DNA of 64,000 nt from Bacteroidales bacterium (GTDB taxonomy: Bacteria; Bacteroidota; Bacteroidia; Bacteroidales; UBA12170): contig JADGDY010000005.1 of assembly GCA_016744655.1 (NCBI GenBank), positions 23,408-87,407 of the forward strand, read 5' to 3'. This document shows, in pieces, positions 54,401 to 62,872 of this stretch (the first letter of the stretch is position 1; each line of letters starts with the position of its first letter). The notes under the pieces were generated by a model that was not told where the DNA came from, made no database searches, and saw nothing but the letters and a program-made list of their open reading frames with translations. A program made the position numbers and the translations under genes.

Positions 54401-55926
54401 GGAATGCTCCCTGATAATTGATTTCCATGTAAATATAAATTTTGAAGGTTAGAAAGACTACCCAAGTTTGATGGTAATGTACCTGATAATTGATTAGAAG
54501 ACAAATATAAATACTGTAGATTAGATAAATAACCCAATTCAGCTGGTATATTTCCAGAAAGTTGGTTATTGTTTAGCATTAAAACTTCTATCGTTGTAAG
54601 ATTACTAAGTTCAGTAGGGATATTCCCAACTAAATTATTAAAGCTAAGTGTAATGTTCGTGACATATCCATTCCCATCAATATTAACACCGTACCACTGA
54701 TCTAATGGCTCCTCACTCAACCAATTGGTATTATCAGTCCAGTTATCACCATTAGTGGCATTATAAAATGTAACTAATATATCTCTTTCAATATCAAGCA
54801 GTGATTCTCCTTCTACTATGACAATAATAGAGTCTACCTCTAATGTAAATTCAGGAAATTCAGTATTGGTAATTTCTAAACTATAATGGAATGTCCCTCC
54901 ATATTCCTCTGTGATATCAAGATGATTAACAGTAGTGCTTGTTACAAGGTTTCCTTGTCTATACCAATTATAGGTGCTATTTGTGGTACTGTTATCAAAA
55001 CCTAGTTGGATTGTTCCCTCTACTCCACTATCTAAGTTAATGGTATCGTTTAGGTGGATGGTGTTTTGAGGATTATATGCTAAACCATCAGGGAAATTAA
55101 TGAGGTCTTCGAAAGTAAAATTATTAGATGTTGCGTGTGCCCATTCCAATGTTAGTGAACTAAGTTCAGATGGGAAAACATCTAGAGTATTATTCCTTAA
55201 GTCCAAATTATTGAGAACTGATAAATTGCTTAATTCAGAAGGCACACCTTCAGATAATTGATTATCATTTAAATTTAAACTGCTAAGATTGGAAAGATCA
55301 CCCAACTGTGAGGGTATACTTCCTGTTAACTCATTTTCTCCTAATTCTAACCATTGTAGATTGGTAAGACTACCCATTTCTGAAGGAATACTTCCTGTTA
55401 ATTGATTATTAAAAAAACTTAAGCCTATTAAATTAGAAAGACTACCCAACTCTGCAGGAATACTACCGGCTAAAGCATTATTCCAAAGATTAATAGAAAT
55501 AACATATCCAGATTGATCAGTATTAACACCGTACCAATCACCAATAGGCTCATCACTCAGCCAATTAGTATTATCAGTCCAATTATCACCATCGGTGGCA
55601 TTATATAATGCAATAAGTGCAGCTTTGTCAATTTCTGAGTCTTTTTGGTTTTGAGAAGGGCCTTTTTTTGATTCAGTTTTTTGTTGCTCCTCTATTTCTT
55701 TTATTTTTGCGAAATAAACTTGTTCCATTCTGGCTTTTTCTTTAGCCCTAAGTTCTTCTATGTGTTTTTCTCTTTGGGTTTCGATATCTTGATGATAAGA
55801 AGAGTTGAGCCCTTGTTTGGGAATAGATTGCTCATGGGTTTGAGCTGAAAGCAAATTGGAGATAAATAGTAATAACGTAAACACACTAACCTTTATAAAA
55901 AAGGTAATTAGACCAGCTTTTTTCAT
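51451..55926 (-). CDS. Giant T9SS-secreted leucine-rich-repeat surface protein
   Basis: Start at ATG 55926 (MKKAGLITFFIKVSVFTLLL) gives 1,491 residues with signal peptide cleavage near NLLSAQ; a longer frame start at 56013 precedes an implausible extra segment. After a charged helical stretch (EKHIEELRAKEKARMEQVYF) come two LRR arrays, each opened by the cap motif NWTDNTNWLS and WYGVN-type residues, with plant-type repeats such as LSGSIPKELVNLSNLQRLYL. Each array ends with an Ig-like segment (YNWYRQGNLVTSTTVN and YNWYKNGVYVTSTIVN). A cleaved-adhesin/MAM-like domain follows (IEFDQYYKNIHAEEKADVQV), then a T9SS tail ending IVKKVYIK. Likely adhesion or ligand binding at the cell surface. Confidence 0.9.
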   Translation of the reverse strand: MKKAGLITFFIKVSVFTLLLFISNLLSAQTHEQSIPKQGLNSSYHQDIETQREKHIEELRAKEKARMEQVYFAKIKEIEEQQKTESKKGPSQNQKDSEIDKAALIALYNATDGDNWTDNTNWLSDEPIGDWYGVNTDQSGYVISINLWNNALAGSIPAELGSLSNLIGLSFFNNQLTGSIPSEMGSLTNLQWLELGENELTGSIPSQLGDLSNLSSLNLNDNQLSEGVPSELSNLSVLNNLDLRNNTLDVFPSELSSLTLEWAHATSNNFTFEDLINFPDGLAYNPQNTIHLNDTINLDSGVEGTIQLGFDNSTTNSTYNWYRQGNLVTSTTVNHLDITEEYGGTFHYSLEITNTEFPEFTLEVDSIIVIVEGESLLDIERDILVTFYNATNGDNWTDNTNWLSEEPLDQWYGVNIDGNGYVTNITLSFNNLVGNIPTELSNLTTIEVLMLNNNQLSGNIPAELGYLSNLQYLYLSSNQLSGTLPSNLGSLSNLQNLYLHGNQLSGSIPKELVNLSNLQRLYLYNNQLSGNIPPEIGSLSNLQDLNLAYNQLTGDIPTELGDLSNLQELHLYYNQLTGIIPPEIGNLSNLQGLYLVNNQFSGPLPPEISNMSNLKYLYLYSNRLTGGIPVELENLSNLIELKINDNLFDNFPVELNSLVLSSINTEKNNFTFEDILNMPNGTDFNPQNIIHLNEIIKLEVGDNSIIQLDFDHAVENCTYNWYKNGVYVTSTIVNSLSITENSQGIYNYSIEITNTASPGFTLVVDAIIIEVTEEVTVLPINLTVNPNGLATWEGFAPMYEGFNEERDFDNWEVSTGGFNAHTWHWNSAYNNNTLDGTPMAFVDSDAAGNTSTMDEYLISRSFDASSVSSLYIEFDQYYKNIHAEEKADVQVYNGSEWITVLHQNSSKGSWETPDHITIDVSAYSNEDFRIRFYYYTEAWDWYWAIDNVWVYSDSENKESKGFENYNVYLDGELKGNTVEKLFQHNTNELIAEQTYLTELSLVQTSGESDKISYEWTFSPETMDLQWTGQVSNDWHNSLNWSPEAIPLSNTNITILSNATQCPTLNESGQCHDITLQSNASGTASILDNSNLSIYGQATIERYFSGNGWHLVSSPISNATANVFSDMYLQYFNKDDYLYYDIVSANIPLNKMKGYAVYSDLNSENTVTFIGNMNHGTAELDFGLGLDVYNWNLLGNPYPSSINWEEVNIPNGMSNEIHYFNAVTENWMSYVQGTGGSGLQFIPPHQGFFISTTQSGTLTFNDNVRTHSGNDNFAKKPQNKALILRASNNEYSDETWVHFNDIALLEHDGVYDAYKMLATTNLDLPQLYTFSPSGVILSVNGSPQVESIDLGFQCQTGGGHVISAVQEIENTKVILEDKQLNIFVDLSESDYEFEHAITNQVNRFTLHFSFVGLDEINHSSVKIYSNDKTIYLKSNTSIEGDLLISDMSGRIVFQQNIKSSKLHSIPVNYSNGYYLVQYISKSEKIVKKVYIK

Positions 55927-56126
55927 AATCATTTTAATTGGGAATTTAATGCTAACAACACTGGCCAATATTACAATTTCCCTTATAAAAACGATACCTA
56001 TAATTAAGTACATATCATACTTAATTGTAAGTAATTTATCTAAGTATATGACAAAAAACTACACTCATCTAAGTTATCAACTGACATTTTGTTTAATAAT
56101 AGTTTGATATAAGCGACTATCCATAT

Positions 56127-56375
56127 TTAAATTTGCGCTTTTCGGCTATGTTTTTTAATCACAATTGGCTTTACAAACAAATTTATATAGATTCCAACTT
56201 TATAACACCAAACAAAAGCAATCATCACAAGTATAATTAATTTTTCAATACTATCAATTTTTTGTAGATATGTTTTTTCGATATCAAATCTACTAGATTT
56301 TATGGCTCTAAAACAAGTTTCAATTTGCCACCTTTGTTTGTAAAATGCTTGAGTCTGATCAGGTTTGTTTATCCT
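56127..56375 (-). pseudogene. IS4-type transposase C-terminal remnant
   Basis: On the minus strand an 82-codon open stretch with no usable start encodes QAFYKQRWQIETCFRAIKSS, DIEKTYLQKIDSIEKLIILV and MIAFVWCYKVGIYINLFVKP, the conserved end (YxxRWxIE) of IS4-type DDE transposases. Two in-frame TAG codons interrupt it at 56376-56381; upstream the frame continues with ELKRNDKE-like residues and more stops. No inverted repeats were found. It is a dead insertion sequence relic lying between the LRR gene and the KAS III-ACP-SDR operon. Confidence 0.8.
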
Positions 56376-56592
56376 CTACTATTCTTTATCATTGCGTTTT
56401 AACTCCGTAAATCTAATACAAGATACTGAATGTCAAGGTTTATAGTTAAATTCATAATGTCTGTTTTACTGATGTCAAAGAGATGCGCTTTTGTCATGTG
56501 CTAAGGTAAAAACCAATAAATGAAAATAGAAGTGGAGTGATTTTGAACATGATGAAAGGTTTGTGTTTTAATAAAAATGAATGATCATTTTA

Positions 56593-57345
56593 TTACTTTG
56601 CACAAAATCCACCATCCACAATCATATTTGTGCCAGTAATCTTTCTTGAGGCATCTGATAAAAGGAAAAATGCTGCATTGGCAACATCTATAGGTTCAAC
56701 CCATCCTAGAGGGTACTCAGACTTGCTTTGCTTTTCCCACTCAGAAGAAAATCTTTTGATGACACCTTCAGTCATTTGTGTGCCTTCAACCATGCCTGGT
56801 GAGATACTGTTGACTCTTATGTAACTTGTAGCCAATTCTATAGATAATGATTTAGCTCCGGAAATAACGGCTCCTTTGCTTGCTGAATAAGCCAATTGTG
56901 CACCTACTCCCGTAACACCATAAATGGAGGCTATAAATACAATACTGGCGCCCTGTTGATTCCAAAGCTTTTTCTTTTGGAGTATTCTACAAATATCAAA
57001 ACCGGCAATTACATTTACCTGATATTGTTGATGAAATATATTAGCATTAGTCATCTGTAATGGCATTGTTTTTTGAATACCCGCAGAATGGATCAAGCCA
57101 TCAAATGCACCCATTATATTATGGGCTTCTATTATAGCAGACTCCAATTCTTTGGATTCTGTTAAATCAAATGCTTTGTACTCATGATTTGAACCCTTTA
57201 GTTTTTTCAAAAGGTTTTGTAATCGATCCTCATTCCTGCCAAAAAGCAATAATTGCGCTCCCATTTCAGCGCATAACAAAGCTGAAGCTTCCCCTATTCC
57301 TGAGGAAGCCCCTGTGATGATTATCTTTTTATTGTTTAAATTCAT
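56593..57345 (-). CDS. SDR reductase of the KAS III-ACP operon
   Basis: A 250-residue short-chain dehydrogenase: cofactor motif IITGASSGIGEASALLCAEM, LIHSAGIQKTMPLQMTN, catalytic Ser in IVFIASIYGVTG and Tyr/Lys in AYSASKGAVISGAKSL, ending GTNMIVDGGFCAK. It most resembles FabG-like 3-oxoacyl reductases. It lies 5 bases after the ACP gene and acts probably on an ACP-bound 3-oxoacyl group made by the KAS III enzyme two genes upstream. The final product is not known. Confidence 0.9.
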   Translation of the reverse strand: MNLNNKKIIITGASSGIGEASALLCAEMGAQLLLFGRNEDRLQNLLKKLKGSNHEYKAFDLTESKELESAIIEAHNIMGAFDGLIHSAGIQKTMPLQMTNANIFHQQYQVNVIAGFDICRILQKKKLWNQQGASIVFIASIYGVTGVGAQLAYSASKGAVISGAKSLSIELATSYIRVNSISPGMVEGTQMTEGVIKRFSSEWEKQSKSEYPLGWVEPIDVANAAFFLLSDASRKITGTNMIVDGGFCAK

Positions 57346-57350
57346 CTAGA

Positions 57351-57584
57351 TTATTTAAAATTCTCAGCTCCAATCTTTTCTTCTAAATCTTTGATGGTAT
57401 CTATAGTGGTAAAATCATCTGCTGACAAAGTAATCCCAAAATTCTCATCCACAATGGTCATGATAACCAAAATAGACATAGAATCCCAGCCCTGAATATC
57501 AAATAATACAGAGGTTTCGTTCAGACTGCCATCCTCCAAATTGAGTTCGTCAGCTATCAAAGAGTATAATTCTTGTTTTTTCAT
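57351..57584 (-). CDS. Acyl carrier protein
   Basis: A 77-residue carrier protein. The phosphopantetheine attachment Ser is Ser35 in DIQGWDSMSILVIMTIVDEN. The helices ELYSLIADELNLEDGSLNET and ADDFTTIDTIKDLEEKIGAE fit the ACP fold. It is a dedicated, non-housekeeping ACP: the site reads GWDSMS rather than the usual GADSLD. It sits between a KAS III gene and an SDR gene, 12 and 5 bases away. Confidence 0.92.
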   Translation of the reverse strand: MKKQELYSLIADELNLEDGSLNETSVLFDIQGWDSMSILVIMTIVDENFGITLSADDFTTIDTIKDLEEKIGAENFK

Positions 57585-57596
57585 TTATATTATTTT

Positions 57597-58577
57597 TTAG
57601 AGTGTTATAATTGTTGCTCCCCAAGATAACCCAACACCAAAGCCTACCAGCATTATCTTATTGCCTTTTATTACAGCCCCTTTATCAATTGCCTTTTTAA
57701 GAGCAATGGGAATAGTAGCCGAAACGGTGTTGCCAGTGTCCGACAATTCGATGCAAAATTTACTGGGTTCTATCTTTATTTTCTTTCTCAAATATTCCAG
57801 CATGAATTGATTCGCTTGATGGAAGATAAAATAATCTACCTCCCTTAATTCCATTTCATTTTTTTTTGCACATTCTCTTACTAGGGCAGGAATTTTTGTG
57901 ATGGTAAAATTAAATATGGAAGGCCCATTCATATATAAATGATTATCAGAGGTGATATTGCCTGTACCATATTCGTAATCCTTAACATCCTTATCTTTAG
58001 GAGTTCTGAAAGCACCATTTCTAACGATCAGCTCCTTTGCTCCACTGCCATCGGTATTTAAACTGAATTCGCCTATTCCTAAATCTTCATTATTAACAAT
58101 AGTAGCAGCTGCTCCATCCCCAAAAATAGCACGATTTACTCTATCGCCAGGGTGTAAATGTTTGGAATAGGTTTCTGCCACCACCAACAGAACATTGTGA
58201 GCTATTCCAGATGCCAATAACCCTTTTGCAAGAGCCAAACCATAAACATATCCTGAACAACCTAAATTATAATCCAAAGCTCCACAATTTTTATTTAAAC
58301 CTAAGCGATCTTGAAGTATACATGCCGATGTTGGTAAAAAATAATCAGAGCTTTGAGTACATAAAAGCACAAAATCAATTTTTTCTTTATCAAAATGTGC
58401 TAAGGCCTTTATGGCTGATTTCTCACCTATATCTAAAGCAGTTTCATTAACCTCAACTATATGCCTGTTTTTAATGCCTACTTTTTGCTCAAAAGTTTGA
58501 TGATCCCAATCAGGAAATATTTTAGCAAGTTCAATATTAGACTGGGATTGTTGTGGTAAATAATATTCAAGTATCAT
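57597..58577 (-). CDS. 3-oxoacyl-ACP synthase III (FabH-like)
   Basis: A 326-residue KAS III enzyme with the full catalytic triad: Cys in YNLGCSGYVYGLALAKG, His and the HQAN motif in YFIFHQANQFMLEYL and Asn in SDTGNTVSATIPIAL. It ends IMLVGFGVGLSWGATIITL. In contrast to the KAS III-like pair at 34-36 kb its site is intact. It is likely to condense an acyl-CoA with malonyl-ACP on the dedicated carrier encoded next to it. The start is close to the family N-terminus although the first beta-strand is short. TATTTTTG (58612-58619) may be its -7 box. Confidence 0.92.
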   Translation of the reverse strand: MILEYYLPQQSQSNIELAKIFPDWDHQTFEQKVGIKNRHIVEVNETALDIGEKSAIKALAHFDKEKIDFVLLCTQSSDYFLPTSACILQDRLGLNKNCGALDYNLGCSGYVYGLALAKGLLASGIAHNVLLVVAETYSKHLHPGDRVNRAIFGDGAAATIVNNEDLGIGEFSLNTDGSGAKELIVRNGAFRTPKDKDVKDYEYGTGNITSDNHLYMNGPSIFNFTITKIPALVRECAKKNEMELREVDYFIFHQANQFMLEYLRKKIKIEPSKFCIELSDTGNTVSATIPIALKKAIDKGAVIKGNKIMLVGFGVGLSWGATIITL

Positions 58578-58611
58578 ATTGACGCAAGTTTATATAAAGA
58601 TCCTATTATTA

Positions 58612-58619
58612 CAAAAATA
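58612..58619 (-). promoter_or_regulatory. -7 promoter box for the KAS III-ACP-SDR operon
   Basis: TATTTTTG on the minus strand fits TAnnTTTG, 35 bases upstream of the start. No clear -33 was found. Confidence 0.42.
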
Positions 58620-58715
58620 AAGATTCTTCTTTGATTAAAAAAGTTAATGTCATCAATAATCATGCCTGTGCCAGATATTGTTTAGTGCCTACTTCTAATT
58701 TCTATATGTATAAAA

Positions 58716-58753
58716 CAAAAAATCCCCTCCATAATTGGAGAGGATTTGTAATC
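58716..58753 (-). terminator. Rho-independent terminator of gdhA
   Basis: AAATCCCCTCC (58720-58730) pairs with GGAGAGGATTT (58737-58747) around a six-base loop; the minus strand continues TTTTTTGTTTT. It is 32 bases after the gdhA stop. Confidence 0.85.
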
Positions 58754-58784
58754 TATAATCAGTTTAACAACTAAATAACCTGAA

Positions 58785-60134
58785 TTATACAACTCCTTGA
58801 GCTAACATAGCATCGGCAACTTTAACGAAACCAGCAATGTTTGCACCATTTACATAATTGATGAATTCACCTTCAGTTCCCCACTTAACGCAGTTCTCGT
58901 GAATGTCAATCATAATAGAGTCTAATTTTGCATCAACTTCTTCTCTTGTCCAAGCTAAACGCTGAGAGTTTTGTGTCATTTCTAAACCAGAAACAGCAAC
59001 ACCACCTGCATTTGCAGCTTTACCAGGACCATAAAGAATCTTAGAATCAACATAAACTGTGATAGCATCTGGAGTAGAAGGCATATTTGCTCCTTCTGAG
59101 ATACAGTAACAACCGTTGTTTACTAAAGTTTGAGCTTCTTCACCATTAATCTCGTTTTGAGTAGCACAAGGAAGAGCTACATCACACTTGATAATCCAAG
59201 GACGTTGTCCTTCGTGATATTCACAACCATACTTTTCAGCATATTCTTTGATACGTCCACGCTTTACATTCTTCAATTCCATAACGAAAGCTAATTTCTC
59301 AGCATCGATACCAGCTGGGTCATAAATGAAACCAGCAGAATCAGAAAGAGTAACAACTTTTCCACCTAATTCAGTAACTTTTTCAGTTGCATATTGAGCA
59401 ACGTTACCAGAACCAGAAACAGTAACTATTTTACCTTCGAAAGTTTCTTTTCTTGTAGAAAGCATTTCTCTTGCAAAATAAACAGCACCGTATCCAGTAG
59501 CTTCAGGACGAATTAAAGAACCACCCCATTCAAGGCCTTTACCAGTAAGAATACCAACAAACTCGTTGCGAATTCTTTTATACTGACCAAACATGTAACC
59601 GATTTCACGACCACCAACTCCGATATCACCAGCAGGTACATCAGTGTTTGGTCCAATATGACGTTGTAATTCTGTCATAAAGCTTTGGCAGAAACGCATT
59701 ACTTCATTGTCAGATTTTCCTTTAGGATCAAAATCAGATCCACCTTTACCACCACCCATTGGAAGAGTAGTTAAACTATTTTTAAGTACTTGCTCAAAAG
59801 CTAAGAACTTTAAGATACCAAGATTTACAGTTGGGTGGAAACGAAGACCGCCTTTGTAAGGTCCGATAGCGGAATTCATCTCAATTCTATAACCTTTGTT
59901 GATTTCAACACCACCTTTGTCATTTAACCAAGGAATACGGAAAAGAATTACTCTTTCTGGCTCAACCATTCTCTCAAGAATCTTAGCGTCTTTATACTGA
60001 GGGTTCTCTTCTACGAAAGGAATTAAAGATTCTACTACTTCATGAACTGCCTGGTGGAATTCAACTTCACCTGGGTTAGAAGCAATAACTTTTGCCATAA
60101 AATCTTGAACTTTTTGTTCCATTACATTAGCCAT
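58785..60134 (-). CDS. gdhA: Glutamate dehydrogenase (NADP type)
   Basis: A 449-residue enzyme making glutamate from 2-oxoglutarate and ammonium. Motifs include GGLRFHPTVNLGILKFLAFE, the catalytic Lys in PMGGGKGGSDFDPKGKSD, DVPAGDIGVGGREIGYMFGQ, the nucleotide fold VTVSGSGNVAQYATEKV, CDVALPCATQNEINGEEA and GGVAVSGLEMTQNSQRLAW. Length and motifs match the hexameric NADP-specific bacterial class. It is a single gene with its own terminator. Confidence 0.97.
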   Translation of the reverse strand: MANVMEQKVQDFMAKVIASNPGEVEFHQAVHEVVESLIPFVEENPQYKDAKILERMVEPERVILFRIPWLNDKGGVEINKGYRIEMNSAIGPYKGGLRFHPTVNLGILKFLAFEQVLKNSLTTLPMGGGKGGSDFDPKGKSDNEVMRFCQSFMTELQRHIGPNTDVPAGDIGVGGREIGYMFGQYKRIRNEFVGILTGKGLEWGGSLIRPEATGYGAVYFAREMLSTRKETFEGKIVTVSGSGNVAQYATEKVTELGGKVVTLSDSAGFIYDPAGIDAEKLAFVMELKNVKRGRIKEYAEKYGCEYHEGQRPWIIKCDVALPCATQNEINGEEAQTLVNNGCYCISEGANMPSTPDAITVYVDSKILYGPGKAANAGGVAVSGLEMTQNSQRLAWTREEVDAKLDSIMIDIHENCVKWGTEGEFINYVNGANIAGFVKVADAMLAQGVV

Positions 60135-60770
60135 ATCAATTGTTTTTTATAAGGTTTTAATTTCAATTTCATGCCAAGTTTACGAAGAAAAAACCGTCCG
60201 AAACCCCTACCTAGAACTAATTTACGTACAATGCTTATCTTTTTCAGGGAAACTCTTAATGCTACTTACGAAAAGAGATGAATGCATAAACATGTGGTGT
60301 TTTGCAGCTAAGAGTTGATGGGTTTTTAATTAAAAAGATGGCTGTGTTCTGCTATTAGTAGTATTAGTCAAAAGAATAAGTGAAGTTGGATTTAGGGTCT
60401 ATTCAAAATAAAAGTAGTTATATTTCAGTGGTTTTGCTTGCTAATTTAGAATGTGATATTTCTTGTAATTCTTATTTGAATAACAGTGCAGGTTTTCTTA
60501 TGCTTTCTTGGAACATATGTTGAGCTTTCTTGCTTAGAATTGGTCTACATATATATTCCATTTGAACTTATTTTTTTACAGCGAGAATTACGGATTCTGT
60601 TTGTCTATTATAATGACTTAATAATTATATTGGTTTTTAATGATTAAATCAATAACAGAATTCAAACTTTTGTACTCTTTGAATAAATTTTTAGTTTATC
60701 AAAAAACAATAAACAAGTTTAACAATAGTAGACGATAAGAACATGAATTTATACTATGATTGGTGCTTAA
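60135..60770. other. Gene-free stretch upstream of gdhA
   Basis: About 635 AT-rich bases without a credible gene. Close to gdhA, TAAACTTG (60175-60182, minus strand) is a one-mismatch -7 box. I see no structured RNA or repeat in the rest, although a small RNA could not be ruled out by eye. Confidence 0.4.
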
Positions 60771-61397
60771 TTAAAATTTTAAGATTAACCCAATACCATT
60801 ACCAGTGACACCAACATTCATGCTGATACCTTTCTGTTCTTGCTCAAACATGGCATCTTCACTTTTTTTAGCTTTTATACTACCTGAAATCCATAAAGGT
60901 GTACCCAAATTAAAGAGAACTCCTCCGCCAATATAAATAGCTGGAATGAAATATCTGATGGGTTTATTGTCTATATTGTTTCTTAACATTACAAAGTATG
61001 TTGTTGCACCAAGGAAAGCACCAATAAGGCTTGATCTTGATCCACTCTTTCTTTGCTTTTCTGCTTTTTGGTATTCTAATTGATAATATTCATATCCTTT
61101 TTCTGTCTCTTTAACTTCTTGGCTCAGAAAAATACTAGGATAGGCATTGGTTTTTATTTCTTTACGTGTTCTGAAATCAATAAATCTGCCATTTTTCACA
61201 GCAGCTATTGCCAATACTGTATCTTGAAAGTCATCTTTCTCAAAGATGATGGTATTCCAGTTTCGTATTTTGAGAATTTCGCTTTCTGTAATAGAATCTT
61301 CTCCCGATACAGGGTAAATAATATCGCTAGGATAATCTTGACTGAAGGCATGAATACTGATAAAAAATATGGAAGTGATGAGGATAAATAATTTCAT
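60771..61397 (-). CDS. Uncharacterised membrane protein, paralogue A
   Basis: A 208-residue protein with a signal peptide (LFILITSIFFISIHAFSQ). The N-terminal half (IRNWNTIIFEKDDFQDTVLA) is beta-rich and polar; a charged segment (YYQLEYQKAEKQRKSGSRSS) leads into two hydrophobic segments and the motif PLWISGSIKAKKSEDAM, ending GNGIGLILKF. The second half aligns with the next protein upstream, so the two are paralogues. No known function. TAATTTTG (61421-61428, minus strand) may be its -7 box. Confidence 0.72.
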   Translation of the reverse strand: MKLFILITSIFFISIHAFSQDYPSDIIYPVSGEDSITESEILKIRNWNTIIFEKDDFQDTVLAIAAVKNGRFIDFRTRKEIKTNAYPSIFLSQEVKETEKGYEYYQLEYQKAEKQRKSGSRSSLIGAFLGATTYFVMLRNNIDNKPIRYFIPAIYIGGGVLFNLGTPLWISGSIKAKKSEDAMFEQEQKGISMNVGVTGNGIGLILKF

Positions 61398-61520
61398 ATT
61401 TTGGCTTTAGAATACAAAATCAAAATTAGTAATTATTCTAAGCTTCTTATAAGGTTAATGAAATTTAGAAAGATTTTAGATAAAACTATCTTAAATGTAA
61501 ATAAATTAGAAATCAGATTA

Positions 61521-62009
61521 TCAGAAGTTTAAACTCAGTCCGATCCCGTAGTTGCTTGAAGTGAGTCTTAGACTAACTGGCTTTTCTTCTATTTTTTCGA
61601 GAATGGTTTTGTTCTTTTTCATTCTCGATGAACCAGAAATCCATAGAGGAATTCCAATGCTGGTCATAACAGTCGCGGTAATAAAGATACCCGTCCCAAC
61701 TCCTCCTAAGCTCTCTTTCTCGTCATCATTTTTGTTTTCGATAGCAATTAAACTACCTGCAATAAACCCTCCTAGGCCAAATACTGTAAGGAAGATTCCT
61801 CCGTTTCTTCTTTTTTTAGCATTAAAATATTGTCCTTCATAATAACTGAAACTATCTGTTTTTTCATTAATGGAATCATTAATTTGAAGTTTTGAATATG
61901 TGAGCTGAGAATGATAGGATTTTACGAAAGTTTGTTCAGGAATACCAGAAGCAACGGCTATGGTTTGTAATAAAATGAATACTATGAATAGAGGAAAAAT
62001 AGGTTTCAT
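61521..62009 (-). CDS. Uncharacterised membrane protein, paralogue B
   Basis: A 162-residue protein with a signal peptide (LFIVFILLQTIAVASG). It shares with paralogue A the order charged stretch (YYEGQYFNAKKRRNGG), two hydrophobic segments, IPLWISGSSRMKKNKT and the C-terminal NYGIGLSLNF. It lacks the N-terminal beta-rich domain of paralogue A. TATCTTTG (62026-62033, minus strand) is a -7 box 16 bases before the ATG. Function unknown. Confidence 0.72.
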   Translation of the reverse strand: MKPIFPLFIVFILLQTIAVASGIPEQTFVKSYHSQLTYSKLQINDSINEKTDSFSYYEGQYFNAKKRRNGGIFLTVFGLGGFIAGSLIAIENKNDDEKESLGGVGTGIFITATVMTSIGIPLWISGSSRMKKNKTILEKIEEKPVSLRLTSSNYGIGLSLNF

Positions 62010-62048
62010 AACTTATATTTTGATTCAAAGATACCAAAATCTAATGGC

Positions 62049-62083
62049 ATAAAAAATGCCATTCCAATTAAGGAACGGCATTG
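62049..62083 (-). terminator. Rho-independent terminator of the outer-membrane barrel gene
   Basis: AATGCCATTCC (62055-62065) pairs with GGAACGGCATT (62072-62082); the minus-strand copy is followed by TTTTTTATG. It lies 22 bases after the stop. Confidence 0.85.
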
Positions 62084-62104
62084 TGTTTTGTTGAAAGCTT
62101 GGTA

Positions 62105-62836
62105 TTAGTCACCAAATAAAACATAAGCAACGCCTACTTTAAAACCTGCGTAAGCATTATGTGAAGCAGAATATACACCATCGTTATTTGGGTATCTCCA
62201 GTCTTCTGCATTGATATCTTTAATCCCGTATCCAAAGTTTAATGTAGCATCTACATATAAATTTTCAATGATAACAATCCTAGCACCTAATTCTAAGTTA
62301 AGAATAATGTCATTTTTCTCGTAACGATTTGTAACGTCTTTAGCTGTAATTTCAAAATCATCTGTTTCATGATATTGAGTATAAGGACTACCATTTTTGG
62401 TCCATGTTTGCTCTGCATCTTTCATCATCGCAAATAAGACACCGAAACCTCCCATAAAATTAACTCTAGTTTCTGTTCCAGTAAACTTTAACATTACAGG
62501 AATCACATTGTATTTGAATAATAAATTTCTTTCGAATGAAGAACTAGTCGTCTCTTCAAAATCATTATATTCATCGTTATAATTTTGACCAAGATTCATC
62601 ATCCAATAACCAGTGTATAAACCTAAGTTATCGTTAAAGTTATATCCAATATCTAAACCAAATGAAGTATTAGAAGTAGCGGCGAAATCATATTCACGGC
62701 CATTTTCCCATGTGTTTTGGTTTACCATAAAAGAAGATAGGTACATAAAGTTACCACCAACTTGTAATCCTTTTTGAGCGTAACTGGCAGGAATAACCAG
62801 TGCTAATAATAGCAAAAGTGTTAAAAAGCGTTTCAT
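62105..62836 (-). CDS. Outer-membrane beta-barrel protein
   Basis: Start at ATG 62836 (MKRFLTLLLLLALVIPASYA), 243 residues; an upstream in-frame start at 62905 lies ahead of the promoter. Barrel strands include LQVGGNFMYLSSFMVN, LDIGYNFNDNLGLYTGYWMM, VNFMGGFGVLFAMMKDAEQT, LNLELGARIVIIENLYVDAT and YAGFKVGVAYVLFGD. It belongs to the broad outer-membrane beta-barrel/porin family. Ligand is unknown. It has its own promoter and terminator, so it is monocistronic. Confidence 0.85.
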   Translation of the reverse strand: MKRFLTLLLLLALVIPASYAQKGLQVGGNFMYLSSFMVNQNTWENGREYDFAATSNTSFGLDIGYNFNDNLGLYTGYWMMNLGQNYNDEYNDFEETTSSSFERNLLFKYNVIPVMLKFTGTETRVNFMGGFGVLFAMMKDAEQTWTKNGSPYTQYHETDDFEITAKDVTNRYEKNDIILNLELGARIVIIENLYVDATLNFGYGIKDINAEDWRYPNNDGVYSASHNAYAGFKVGVAYVLFGD

Positions 62837-62872
62837 TTTGACTATAATATTTGTTTTTAGTTTTTTCGGAGT

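Noticed and set aside
53950..54660. Regularly spaced similar DNA units, considered as a repeat array or CRISPR
   Set aside because: They are the codons of leucine-rich repeats inside one long reading frame; spacing is 72 bases and units are not identical.
60135..60770. Possible small RNA or missed gene upstream of gdhA
   Set aside because: No conserved structure, terminator or open frame of note could be seen; only an imperfect -7 box near gdhA.
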